64,000 nt of DNA. It comes from Comamonadaceae bacterium (lineage in GTDB: Bacteria > Pseudomonadota > Gammaproteobacteria > Burkholderiales > Burkholderiaceae_C). Position numbers and translations under genes: made by a program. Every line of letters starts with the position of its first letter. Within the stretch, counting starts at the first letter, position 1. This document shows positions 24,894 through 33,356 of this stretch, piece after piece. Below the pieces are notes generated by a model, which saw nothing but the letters and a program-made list of their open reading frames with translations, ran no database searches and was not told the DNA's origin. The DNA lies in NCBI GenBank assembly GCA_013297875.1, contig JAAFIW010000016.1:1-64000 (forward strand), in the 5' to 3' direction.

Positions 24894-25601
24894 GTGGCCA
24901 CCTACAACGACAGCCTCTTGCGCGGAGCATCCACGCTGCTGCTCGACGAAGACCAGCGCACTCTAGTTGAGTTCGAAGAACATCAACTACGCTCGAAGTA
25001 TGAAAAGTTCCTGTGCACCGCCTCCAGCGAGGCGCAGATGCAGTATTTTCTCGAAGCAAACCCGATTCTTATTCCAGGGCTATACGATTTGCACAACGGG
25101 CCGGTCGGCAACGTTGTAGTCTCCAAACTGCGATTAAGTGATGAGTACGTAACCGACTTCGCGTTCATTTCAGAGAATTCTGCCGTCTGCCAGATCACTC
25201 TCGTGGAGATTGAATCTCCTGCGATACAGATTTTCCGCAAGTCAGATGGGCTCTTCACGGCCGAGTTCTCGCGCGCGCTACAGCAACTGCGCGACTGGGA
25301 TCAATGGTGTAGTCAGCACCCTGTTCACCTTAAAGACACTTTTCGTCGGATCTATCATCGAACTACGTTCAAGTTCCAACGTGTGATGGTGAGGTGCGTT
25401 CTCGTTGCCGGAAGAAGAGCCCAAGTCGGGCGAAGCGCAAGACGCGAGCAGCGTTGGGCGGGGGCAAATTGTGATCCGTCCGTTGTAGTGATGACATACG
25501 ACCGCCTGCTGGATCACATGTCATTCAATCCGCGCCTTATGCAGCAACTTCGGTGCGTTCCACAGGGTCGAGTCGCAACACCCGCACGTAATGACGCTTA
25601 A
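24894..25601 (+). CDS. Shedu-like (DUF4263) nuclease-domain protein
   Basis: A 235 aa soluble protein with a GTG start. The segment SSEAQMQYFLEANPILIPGL resembles the opening of the DUF4263/Shedu SduA C-terminal domain, a PD-(D/E)xK-type nuclease found in stand-alone anti-phage systems. The expected catalytic strand pair is visible as YVTDFAFI (Asp) and TLVEIESP, where the canonical E-x-K is E-I-E-S; the lysine is therefore missing or replaced. FSRALQQLRDWDQWCSQHP fits the helix that follows. Base composition is lower in GC than in neighbouring genes, and it is flanked by repeats, pointing to acquisition. The start is uncertain. Confidence 0.6.
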   Translation: MATYNDSLLRGASTLLLDEDQRTLVEFEEHQLRSKYEKFLCTASSEAQMQYFLEANPILIPGLYDLHNGPVGNVVVSKLRLSDEYVTDFAFISENSAVCQITLVEIESPAIQIFRKSDGLFTAEFSRALQQLRDWDQWCSQHPVHLKDTFRRIYHRTTFKFQRVMVRCVLVAGRRAQVGRSARREQRWAGANCDPSVVVMTYDRLLDHMSFNPRLMQQLRCVPQGRVATPARNDA

Positions 25602-25696
25602 TTAATCCTTCAGTCAAGATGACTCGCTTCGGCATGCAGCTTGGCTCCAACGTTGATCTGACCCCGATTGCTCATCCCGACTCTGCGCTCAAAAAA

Positions 25697-27829
25697 TCAA
25701 GCCAACCGCTGCAATGTCAACGTAAAACAAACCCCGCCCTCCACATTCCCCGCACTCACCGTGCCGCCCATCTTGGCCATATAGGTTTTGGCCACAAACA
25801 AGCCCTGCCCCCGGTGTTCTTTGTCTTGCGGTGAACCAGACGGCTCCGACACGCCGTATTCAAAAATCTGGCCCAGCTGCGCGGGGTCAATGGCGGGGCC
25901 CTGGTTGTGGATTTCGACGCTGGCGGTGCTGTCGGTGGCGCTGAGTTTCAGGGTGATGGGGGTGCCTGCGGGGCGGAAGCGGTTGGCGTTGCGCAGGATG
26001 TGGGTGACGACGTCTTCCAGCGAAAACTCGTCGGCGCGCACATTCACTGGCGCGTCCCAGGCCGCGAAGCTCACGTGGCTGATGCCGGCAAAGTGGGCGT
26101 TGTCGGCCACGGTTTTCAAGAAGGCGTTCAGGTCGATGGAGCCGACTGTCAAATCTGCGGCTTGCAGGGCTTCGCTGGGCGAGGCGGTGCCGTAGAGCAC
26201 GCGCACGGCCTGCTGCATGCGTTGCACGTAGCGGTGGCTGGCGTCGCTGGGCAGCGGGTGAATGGCCATCAGCGATTGCAGGGGCGACATGATTTCGTGG
26301 CCCACGGCGTTCCACATGTCGCGCTCTTGTTGGGCGCGAATGTGCTCGCGTTGCACGTCGTCTTTCACGCGCTGCAGCAGGTCAGCCAAGCCGCCGGCCA
26401 GGATGCCCAACTCGTCACTGCCGCGCAGGTCTGACACGTCCAGGCTGCCCAACCGCTGCTCGACTTGCGGGTCGTTCACGTTGTACGACACGGCGGCGGC
26501 GCGTTTGGTGAGCACGGCAATGCGGCGGATCAGACCCACTTCAATCACTAGCCAGGCCAGCGCAATCGCACCCAGCATGCCGCCCACAAACCACGACACG
26601 CGGGTGGCCACCACGCTCAGGCCTTGCTCGATGCCGCGCACGTCGCCGGTCAGTTGTACCTCGTAATTGCCAGCAGCGGTGGTGATCACGTCGCGGCTGG
26701 AAACGGGGGCCGTGACTTGCTGCACCGGCAGTTGCTGAATCAGCAAACTCAGCCACGGTGACGAGGGCTCGGCTGGCCCCTGGCCGCCTTTGAGTGTGAT
26801 GGCGGGTGCATTGGGGCTGGCCAGTGCGCGAATGCTGATGCGCTCGCCGGGCAGCAGGCTTTGCGCCAACTGGTCGAGCGACAGCGGCATTACCGGGCCG
26901 CTTGCATTGCTGTCGAAAACGGGTTTGTCAGCACCGGGTTCGATGATTTCCATGCGCAGCCGAATGCGGTCCAAATCAGGTGGCGGCCACACCGGCCGAC
27001 CTTTTTGAAACAGCGCTTCACGGAAAGCCTCCACCGGCAAGCGCACCGAGAAGAAGGCGGTGCGCACACACTCGGGCGGCGTGCCTGCACCGTCCACACA
27101 GCCACCGGCTTGCCACAGCCAGCCGCGAAAGTCGCGTACGGGTTTGGTGTCTTGCTGCAGGCTCAGCGCGGGGTCGCCCGGCGTGGCGGCAAAGCCTGTC
27201 AAGCGGCCTTTGATGGCGATGGCGCCAGGCTCGCTTTGTGATTCAAACGGCGCGATCCACTGCAGGGTTTCGCCACGCATGCCCAGCGTGACCCGCGCGC
27301 GGTGCACGCCGTCCAGCTCCAGCCGACCGCGCTCGCGGCCCACCAGCGGGCCCGTGGCCAGGCTGCCCACCAGGTAGATGAAGCCGCCCGAATACGGGTT
27401 GTTGCCGATGCCTATGCAAATGGCGCTGCCATCAGGAAAGCGGGTGGAGCAGCCCGACAGTTCCACTGCTTGCTGGGCTTTGCTCAGGTCATCAAAATCC
27501 AGCGCGCCGTAGGGCAGCAGCAGCGGGCGCAGCTTCAAGTCTTGGGGTGTGCTGTCTGTGCTGCGCACGTCAGGGTTCAGCAGCGCCAGCTGCCCAGCCG
27601 GGTGGCGCAGCTGGGCCAGCACCTCAGCCTGGGTTTTGCGAAAGCCTTCGCTGTAGCTTTTGTAGCTGCGGGCTTTCTCCTCTTGCAGCAGCACCACGGC
27701 CAGGGCCAGGGTGGCGGCAATCAACAGCACAAACACGCTGCGAACAATCAAGCGCTGGCGAAACGAGGCCAGGCCGAGCTTGGGTATCTCCAGGTGCGGC
27801 ACCTCCAGCCGTGGCACGGAAAGCTTCAT
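25697..27829 (-). CDS. membrane sensor histidine kinase
   Basis: A 710 aa two-component sensor. A first membrane helix (residues about 29-48, SVFVLLIAATLALAVVLL) is followed by a periplasmic sensor domain of about 380 residues, then a second helix (GGMLGAIALAWLVIEVGLI), a HAMP-like linker, the dimerisation box AVGHEIMSPLQSLMAI with the phospho-acceptor H511, and a HATPase domain with NRFRPAGTPI and GQGLFVAKTYMAKMGG. The H-box is atypical (HEIMSP). It overlaps the response-regulator gene by 4 bp. The input signal is unknown; the secreted/SPFH/SH3 operon divergent from it may be its target. Confidence 0.9.
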   Translation of the reverse strand: MKLSVPRLEVPHLEIPKLGLASFRQRLIVRSVFVLLIAATLALAVVLLQEEKARSYKSYSEGFRKTQAEVLAQLRHPAGQLALLNPDVRSTDSTPQDLKLRPLLLPYGALDFDDLSKAQQAVELSGCSTRFPDGSAICIGIGNNPYSGGFIYLVGSLATGPLVGRERGRLELDGVHRARVTLGMRGETLQWIAPFESQSEPGAIAIKGRLTGFAATPGDPALSLQQDTKPVRDFRGWLWQAGGCVDGAGTPPECVRTAFFSVRLPVEAFREALFQKGRPVWPPPDLDRIRLRMEIIEPGADKPVFDSNASGPVMPLSLDQLAQSLLPGERISIRALASPNAPAITLKGGQGPAEPSSPWLSLLIQQLPVQQVTAPVSSRDVITTAAGNYEVQLTGDVRGIEQGLSVVATRVSWFVGGMLGAIALAWLVIEVGLIRRIAVLTKRAAAVSYNVNDPQVEQRLGSLDVSDLRGSDELGILAGGLADLLQRVKDDVQREHIRAQQERDMWNAVGHEIMSPLQSLMAIHPLPSDASHRYVQRMQQAVRVLYGTASPSEALQAADLTVGSIDLNAFLKTVADNAHFAGISHVSFAAWDAPVNVRADEFSLEDVVTHILRNANRFRPAGTPITLKLSATDSTASVEIHNQGPAIDPAQLGQIFEYGVSEPSGSPQDKEHRGQGLFVAKTYMAKMGGTVSAGNVEGGVCFTLTLQRLA

Positions 27830-28572
27830 CGCACGGGCTTGGAAGCGGGTAGCTGTGCCACCCAGCGAAAGCCGCGCATGGGCACGTTTTCCACGCCTTC
27901 AAACGCAGGGTCTACCTCGCGAAAGGCTTCGCGGATGGTGCTCACGTGCTTGCGCACGTTGTCGCGGTTACGGCCGCTTTTCACCACCTCAAACAGCTCG
28001 TCGTACGACACGACTTGGCCGCTGCGTTGGTACAAGGTGGCCAGAATGCGCTGGGCCGTGAGTGGCAGGTTGATGCGCTGGCCGCGCCACATGGGCGTGC
28101 GCTGCCACAGCGGGTCTAGTGATAACTCATCAGCCGTGGGCGCGCTGGCCGGGGCGGCTTCTTTGGATTTTTCGGCGCTCTTGGTCACGCGTAGGATGTC
28201 CAGCAAAGTCTCGACAAACTCGTTTTCATCAAACGTGGTTTTTTGCAAGTAGTCCCAGGCGTCCAGCGCTTTCATGATGCTGCGGTAGATGGACGCCGGC
28301 ATGGCCGAGACCACCAGCACCGGTGTGCCGGGGCGCTGCTTGTTGATGGTGTTGATGATGGCCACACCAGCATGGCGCTCACGGCCCAGTTCAATGTCCA
28401 GCACCACCATGTCGTAGTGCTCGCGGGCCAGAGCCGCTTCAGCGTCGTCGCGGTTATACCACTGGTCTACGCGGATGCCGGGGCGGGCGGCCCGTATCCA
28501 GCCGGCCAGTTGGTCGCTGGTGGGTGGGTCGTCTTCGATAACGGCGATATGGGTCTGCGTTGAGGGTGTCAT
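27826..28572 (-). CDS. response regulator with winged-helix output
   Basis: A 248 aa OmpR/PhoB-like regulator. The receiver domain has the acidic pair in AVIEDDPP, phospho-acceptor D59 (VVLDIELG), Ser in VVSAMPAS and Lys in YLQKTTFDE. A C-terminal winged helix follows (LPLTAQRILATLYQRSGQVV, DNVRKHVSTIREAFRE, MRGFRWV). The start at 28572 (MTPSTQTHIAVIE) gives a normal receiver N-terminus. The 4-bp overlap with the kinase stop-start makes a coupled two-gene operon. Confidence 0.9.
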   Translation of the reverse strand: MTPSTQTHIAVIEDDPPTSDQLAGWIRAARPGIRVDQWYNRDDAEAALAREHYDMVVLDIELGRERHAGVAIINTINKQRPGTPVLVVSAMPASIYRSIMKALDAWDYLQKTTFDENEFVETLLDILRVTKSAEKSKEAAPASAPTADELSLDPLWQRTPMWRGQRINLPLTAQRILATLYQRSGQVVSYDELFEVVKSGRNRDNVRKHVSTIREAFREVDPAFEGVENVPMRGFRWVAQLPASKPVR

Positions 28573-28762
28573 GGGCAAATTATCAAGCGCCCTGATCTGA
28601 AGCCGTGTGAGTGTTTCTTCCGCGCCGGGAGCGTTCTGGCCGTTGTTGTGAGCGCAGCCACCCCGCCACAGCATTGTTGCTTCCGGGCCTTCTGCGAAGA
28701 ATCAAGGGCGTCGACAAACACATTCGCCGACACCCACAAACTGACCTAAAGGACCCGAAATC

Positions 28763-29566
28763 ATGTTGAACCGCACCACCCGTTTTGCACTGGCTTTCAC
28801 CGCTGTTGCCACGCTAGCCGCCGCCTTCACCACCCAGGTCAACGCCAAAGAGCCTGTTGACCCCAATGCTTACCTGGTTCGTCCGGGCGAATGGGGCCAA
28901 GGCGTTGGCAGCTATTTGCTCGCCGGCAACATGGTCGAAGCGCCACCAGCCTACTGGCCGCGCGACAGCTGGTTCCAGATCACGCACACCCCGGGTGCTT
29001 TGAAGATCAATGCCGTAAAAGTGCCTGCCAAAAGCCTGCCGGACTTTTTGGCAGATGTGGCCACACAGGTGGTAGCGGGCCGATCTGATTCACAGGCTGA
29101 TTCGCCGCCGATCGTCAATGCGTCATCCACTGCACAGGCAGAAGTGATTGACACCCAGTACCTGCGGGTGCCTGGCCTGAAGTTGCGCGAAGGCCGCGTG
29201 TCCACAGTGAAGTTTTCCAGAGGCACGCTCAGCCCCAAGTTGGATCACACCTACCAACTGACCTTGGGCGATATGCCCTTCACCATGACCGTGCAAAACG
29301 GCTTGCGCGGCAAAAACGGCGCGCCTTACGGCGAGGGCGCGCTCTACACCATTGGCTATGGCGGCGAAACCTACAGCTACCACCTGGACGGCTTTGGATG
29401 GGACACGCATGTACAAGCGGTGGCCGACGTAGACGGCGATGGCAAGCCCGACTTTTTCATTTCCATGGGCGGCAGCAACAGTGGCCATGAGGTCGTGCTG
29501 CTCTCGTCACAAGCCAAACCCGGCGCGAATAAACCCACCGCCACGCTCAGCGCGCAGGGTTGCTAA
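28763..29566 (+). CDS. secreted protein with FG-GAP/EF-hand-like calcium motif
   Basis: A 267 aa exported protein. A Sec signal peptide (residues 1-28, ending QVNA-KEP) leads a mature domain of mostly beta structure that I do not recognise. Near the C-terminus VADVDGDGKPDFFISMGG is a classic DxDxDG calcium-binding loop of the FG-GAP/dockerin type. It is the first of three co-oriented genes (secreted protein, SPFH protein, SH3 protein), divergent from the two-component system. A role in envelope sensing or adhesion is a guess. Confidence 0.75.
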   Translation: MLNRTTRFALAFTAVATLAAAFTTQVNAKEPVDPNAYLVRPGEWGQGVGSYLLAGNMVEAPPAYWPRDSWFQITHTPGALKINAVKVPAKSLPDFLADVATQVVAGRSDSQADSPPIVNASSTAQAEVIDTQYLRVPGLKLREGRVSTVKFSRGTLSPKLDHTYQLTLGDMPFTMTVQNGLRGKNGAPYGEGALYTIGYGGETYSYHLDGFGWDTHVQAVADVDGDGKPDFFISMGGSNSGHEVVLLSSQAKPGANKPTATLSAQGC

Positions 29567-29611
29567 GCCCTTCATTCATCCATCCCCACACATTCATCCG
29601 AGGAGATCACC

Positions 29612-30889
29612 ATGTTTCACCGTCTCAACCTTATCGCCCGTGCCGCCCGCCGTTTGGTGTCCCGTACCATTCCAACGCGCTCACCCGACAGTCCAAGCCG
29701 CACGCTGCCGCGCTTTCGTATCAACAAGAAGCTGGTCGCCCTTGCTATCGCGGGCGTTACCGCGTGGTGGCTGGTGCAGCACGTACCGATTGAAACCGTG
29801 CCTGCGGGCCAAGTGGGCATTCGCGTCAACCATTTCACTGGCGGTGCCACCGAGTGGCGCAATGGCTCGGTGCTGGTGCTGCCGGTGTTGCACCAGTTGC
29901 GCATCTATTCGCTGCGCGACCAAAGCTACAAGCCCACCGAAGTGGCGCAGGCCAATGGCAGCGCGCCGCTTCAGTCGCTCGAAGGTTTGTCGCTGGGTGT
30001 GGACTTGACGGTGCGTTACGCGCTGGATCCCGCGCGCCTGACGGCCAACGCGGCCAGCCTGCCTGATGACATTGGCCGCGACGTGGTGGCACCGGTGGTG
30101 CAGGGCGTGATCTACAAGGTATTTGCGCGCTACACGGTGCGCGAGGTGTTTTCCACCAAGCGGGCCGAGATTGCGCAAACCATTGAAGCTGAAATCAAAG
30201 CCAAGCTGGCCACTGACGGCGTGCTGCTCAAGAGCGTGCTGATGGGCAAGGTGGATTTGCCGCCCGACTACAAGCGCGGCATGGAAGGCCTGCTAGCCGA
30301 AGAGCTGGCCAGCGAAAAGATGCGTTACACCATCGAGCTGAAAGACAAGCGCGTGAAAGAAAACGAGCTCGATGCGCTGGCCGACAAAGCCAAGCGCGAT
30401 GTGGCGGCGCAGGCCACCGCCAACGAGCAGGTGATTGCCGCCAAGGCCCAAGAAGAAGCCATGAAGCATGTGCTGCCCTTCAAGCAAAAGCAGATCGAGC
30501 AGCGCCAGCTGGAGGCCGAAGCCGAAAAGCAGGCCCGTGTGAAAACGGCAGAAGGCAGCGCCATGGCCCGTCGCATCGAAGCCAACGGCGAAGCCGATGC
30601 CCGTCAGAAACTGGCCGATGCCGAGGTGTACCGGCTGGACAAAGTGGGCAAGGTCAACAGCGAACAAATGGCCCGCGAAGGCGCGTTGGTCACCCGCCAC
30701 CCGCTCTTGATTCAAAAGGCGCTGGCCGACAAGCTGTCAGACAAGATTCAAGTCATCATCACGCCGCCGCCGACCGATGGCGGGTTTATTGCATCGGCAC
30801 TGCTCGGGGGCAACAAGCAAGCCATGCAAACCGCTGCTGCACCGCCCACCGATGCGGGCAATGAGCCTGCACGCAAAGAGCAGGAGTAA
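29612..30889 (+). CDS. SPFH/Band 7 (prohibitin/stomatin-like) membrane protein
   Basis: A 425 aa protein. A single membrane helix (about residues 36-53, LVALAIAGVTAWWLVQHV) precedes an SPFH domain (PIETVPAGQVGIRVNHFTGG to about residue 240, with the EIEAKLATDG-like strand-helix). A long charged Ala/Glu/Lys coiled coil (about 235-345, KRDVAAQATANEQVIAAKAQ, RQLEAEAEKQARVKTAEG) follows and mediates oligomer rings. SPFH proteins scaffold membrane microdomains and often pair with proteases or regulators. Here the partners are an exported beta-protein upstream and an SH3 protein 3 bp downstream, an arrangement I do not know from described systems. Confidence 0.88.
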   Translation: MFHRLNLIARAARRLVSRTIPTRSPDSPSRTLPRFRINKKLVALAIAGVTAWWLVQHVPIETVPAGQVGIRVNHFTGGATEWRNGSVLVLPVLHQLRIYSLRDQSYKPTEVAQANGSAPLQSLEGLSLGVDLTVRYALDPARLTANAASLPDDIGRDVVAPVVQGVIYKVFARYTVREVFSTKRAEIAQTIEAEIKAKLATDGVLLKSVLMGKVDLPPDYKRGMEGLLAEELASEKMRYTIELKDKRVKENELDALADKAKRDVAAQATANEQVIAAKAQEEAMKHVLPFKQKQIEQRQLEAEAEKQARVKTAEGSAMARRIEANGEADARQKLADAEVYRLDKVGKVNSEQMAREGALVTRHPLLIQKALADKLSDKIQVIITPPPTDGGFIASALLGGNKQAMQTAAAPPTDAGNEPARKEQE

Positions 30890-30892
30890 CTC

Positions 30893-32464
30893 ATGCTTTT
30901 CAAGCGTTTTAGCCCTCTAGCCCATGTGTTTATTGCTCAAGCAGCTATGTTTTCAATAGCGACTATGGCCCAACCCGTGAAGTTGCCCACCGCCCTCATC
31001 ACCACCGATGCCACCCCACTGCGCGCCGCCCCGCGCGACTCGGCCCAACAGCAAGCCGTGCTGTGGCCCGGCGAGCAGGTGGAGGTGCGCGGCGAGCGCA
31101 TGGACTATCTACAGGTGTGGGATCACAAGCGCGAGCGCGGCGGCTTTGTGCGCGCCAGCCAGCTGCGCCGCACCACGGCGCAGGCGGCGGACGCGCCCGA
31201 GCTGCTGGCCCAGGTGCGCCTGGTGCAGGGCACGCCGGGATCGGAGGCGCTGGGCATTGGTTTGGCTGCGGCCTACATTGAAGCCGCGCCCGCACAGGCT
31301 TTGCAAGGCTTGGCCGGGCTGGAGGTGTTTGATGCACTGGGCACGATGGCCGACCGGCTGGCGCGCCGTGCGTCGTCGGGCCAGGTACAAGCCAAGTCTT
31401 CGGAGGCCGCCCTGGCCGCGCACCTGGAAGTGGCCGCGCGCTACGGCCTGAACTTCACCAGCTACGAGCAGGGTGGCCGCATGCAGGTCTGCTACGAAGG
31501 CGAAATGTTTCGCCGCGTGCTGGGCCTGGCTCCGGCGCTGGCACAGGGCGGCACGTCGCCTGCGATTTCCGGCGCATCGCGCGCCGTCTCTGAAATGCAG
31601 GCCCGCGCCGCGCTGGGCCTGACCCGCCCGGAGTGCACCGACCCCAATTTGCGCATGGCCGACGCCCAACGCTTGCAGCAATGGCGTGCCGAGGTGCTGG
31701 ACAAGATCGATATGCAGCCACTGCCCCACTATTTGAAAAACCGCATCCACATGCGCCGCGCGGCGGTGTTCAGCAGCCTGGCTTACCAGCAGGCCCGCAA
31801 GTCGGATGGGACAGCCCAGGCACTGGCTGAACGCGCCGTGTCGGAGCTGGCCAGCGTCAGCAAAACCGAGCTACCCGATGAGGACCAAGCCGCCTACAAC
31901 GACGCCGCCATGCGCGTCAACGCCTCCCGCTGGGCCGCCGTGCCTGCGGCATTGACCGCACCATCCCCCAAGCTGCCCCACATCGTCACCACACCCGGCC
32001 AACCGGGCGAGACCTGTGTGCTGCTGATCGATACCCAACACGACACCGCCAAGCCCTTGGCCCGCCGCTGCACCTTCAGCGTGGTCTGGCCCCAATCGGC
32101 GAGCACCAACCGCGAAGGCACAGCCATTGCGCTGGCCGTGCAGCCCCTGGAAGCCTGGCGCGAGCTGTGGGTGTTTCAGAAAACCGGATCCGAGTGGCGC
32201 ATTGACGTGTTGCCCCCTGCAACCTTCCAGCCCGAGCTGGGCTACGCCGAATTCGCCGGCTGGGTGCCCGGCGGCACGCAATTGCTGGTGGCCCGCGAAG
32301 CCCGCGGCAGCAAAGAAGACGGTGCCCGCTACCGCCGCAACTACGAGGTCACGCGTCTGGCCGACCTGAGCATCGAACGCCAATCGTCTGACCCCAGCGC
32401 GTTGGGTGCATTCCAACGCTGGCAAGACCTGATGTGGAAGAAGTGGTCGGTGAGTGTGCGGTGA
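30893..32464 (+). CDS. exported SH3b-domain protein, third gene of the SPFH operon
   Basis: A 523 aa exported protein starting 3 bp after the SPFH stop. Residues 1-26 form a signal peptide (FSPLAHVFIAQAAMFSIATM-A), which is encoded almost entirely by a reverse-oriented dispersed repeat (30901-30962). Residues about 33-90 are a bacterial SH3 domain (ATPLRAAPRDSAQQ, VLWPGEQVEVRGER, GGFVRASQLR). The remaining 400 residues are helical then beta-rich and not recognised. SH3b domains bind peptidoglycan or peptides, so it may link the SPFH ring to the envelope. Confidence 0.8.
   Translation: MLFKRFSPLAHVFIAQAAMFSIATMAQPVKLPTALITTDATPLRAAPRDSAQQQAVLWPGEQVEVRGERMDYLQVWDHKRERGGFVRASQLRRTTAQAADAPELLAQVRLVQGTPGSEALGIGLAAAYIEAAPAQALQGLAGLEVFDALGTMADRLARRASSGQVQAKSSEAALAAHLEVAARYGLNFTSYEQGGRMQVCYEGEMFRRVLGLAPALAQGGTSPAISGASRAVSEMQARAALGLTRPECTDPNLRMADAQRLQQWRAEVLDKIDMQPLPHYLKNRIHMRRAAVFSSLAYQQARKSDGTAQALAERAVSELASVSKTELPDEDQAAYNDAAMRVNASRWAAVPAALTAPSPKLPHIVTTPGQPGETCVLLIDTQHDTAKPLARRCTFSVVWPQSASTNREGTAIALAVQPLEAWRELWVFQKTGSEWRIDVLPPATFQPELGYAEFAGWVPGGTQLLVAREARGSKEDGARYRRNYEVTRLADLSIERQSSDPSALGAFQRWQDLMWKKWSVSVR
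30901..30962 (-). repeat. GCTGCTTGAGC repeat encoding a signal peptide
   Basis: On the minus strand TGAAAACATAGCTGCTTGAG continues CAATAAACACATGGGCTAGA and GGGCTAAAA. The gene reads the complementary strand, giving the hydrophobic signal-peptide core. The GCTCAAGCAGCT sequence is unaltered because the reverse frame has no stop. Confidence 0.85.
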
Positions 32465-32476
32465 GGTCGTGGCTCA

Positions 32477-32540
32477 GTTTGCTATGTAGTTGATAGCTGC
32501 TTGAGCAATGAATCTCTGGGCTGACACCACATTTTCTCCT
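32477..32540 (+). repeat. GCTGCTTGAGC repeat, intergenic copy
   Basis: TTTGCTATGTAGTTGATAGC continues TGCTTGAGCAATGAATCTCT and GGGCTGACACC. Confidence 0.85.
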
Positions 32541-32754
32541 GTTAGATACATGCCTCAGATCGTAATTTCCGTTCGGACTGAGCAGGGTATCCAGGAAACC
32601 CGTTCAGGCTGGGCTGAGGAGCGCAAAAGCCAGTGGATCAGGGCATGTGCTTGTTTGAGCCGCAGGCCAGGTTACACGTGACCCCACTGGGTTTGAGCAC
32701 CGCAAGGTACCCGCAGCGAAGCGAAGGGCCCAGACTGCGGGTCGCCTTTCTTTT

Positions 32755-32930
32755 GCTTATAGGACTTACGCAAACAACCACTTCCGTCATTCCCGCGAAG
32801 GCGCGCGCAGGCGGGAATCCACCTTTGAGAACCCCAAAACCCGTTGGCCTCGCAGTCTTCGCGCCTGGATCCCCGCCTGCGCGGGGATGACAACCAAGCG
32901 TCCGGATAGTTTTGCGTAAGTCCTAGCTTA
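32755..32930. mobile_element. MITE-like element with TAGGACTTACGCAAA termini and GCTTA duplication
   Basis: The element spans 32760-32925 (166 bp). Its ends are inverted copies of TAGGACTTACGCAAA, and GCTTA occurs directly on both sides (32755-32759 and 32926-32930), a 5-bp target-site duplication. It contains no transposase and its interior is an ATTCCCGCG/GGGGATGAC palindromic pair. It was mobilised in trans by an unknown transposase. Confidence 0.8.
32785..32891. repeat. ATTCCCGCG palindromic repeat pair inside the MITE-like element
   Basis: CGTCATTCCCGCGAAGGCGC is at the left and CCCCGCCTGCGCGGGGATGA at the right. The pair makes up most of the interior of the element at 32760-32925. Confidence 0.8.
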
Positions 32931-33006
32931 CTTTTCTTTGGCGAAGCAAAGAAAAGGCAGGCGCTGTCGGGCGACCCCGACATCTACGTATGCTGCTGAG
33001 TCCTAT

Positions 33007-33055
33007 TTTGCTACTGAATTCGTAGCTGCTTGAGCAATAAATACCTCAATATCCT
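33007..33055 (+). repeat. GCTGCTTGAGC repeat, truncated copy
   Basis: TTTTGCTACTGAATTCGTAG continues CTGCTTGAGCAATAAATACC and then leaves the consensus. Confidence 0.8.
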
Positions 33056-33356
33056 GCACGCAAGATTCGGGTTCTCACCGAGCTGCTGGTCGAGTATTGC
33101 GACCGCTCTTCGCATCCCTTGGCCGTCCCGTCCTGAGTGGTGCACCGACGAATGTGCGGTCAGGTGTGACGGCAGTTTTTATGCTGCGACGCACAAATGC
33201 AACAGCTTGCGCACTTTCCCAGCAGCTTGGCATCGGATTGATGTGAACAAGCCACAGTTGTGGCCTTAGGCGGCTATTCTCAGTTGTAAATTAAAACAAA
33301 CGCTTGGTCAGCGGCGCGTATCAAGGCCGCTGTGCAAGGTTTTACCGGAGTGCTCT

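Larger units (their letters stand above)
32563..32990 (+). repeat. 190-bp dispersed repeat (copy B), split by an insertion
   Basis: The part 32563-32759 matches 11887-12078. The sequence then breaks for 166 bp and resumes at 32926 with CTTACTTTTCTTTGGCGAAG and a complementary AAGCAAAGAAAAG, forming a hairpin. Removing 32760-32930 restores a continuous CTTTTGCTTACTTTTC junction. Confidence 0.75.
32465..33356. other. 892-bp intergenic region with nested repeats
   Basis: Holds two GCTGCTTGAGC repeats (32477, 33007) and the second copy of the 190-bp repeat interrupted by a MITE-like element with target duplication (32760-32925). From 33056 to 33356 I see no gene or element I can name. Confidence 0.8.

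Noticed and set aside
32672-32983. Open frames inside the 32.6-33.0 kb repeats
   Set aside because: They translate the 190-bp repeat and the MITE-like insertion and have no protein-like features.
33030-33269. 79-codon open frame upstream of the exported hypothetical gene
   Set aside because: No ribosome site, no recognisable domain, and it begins inside a dispersed repeat.
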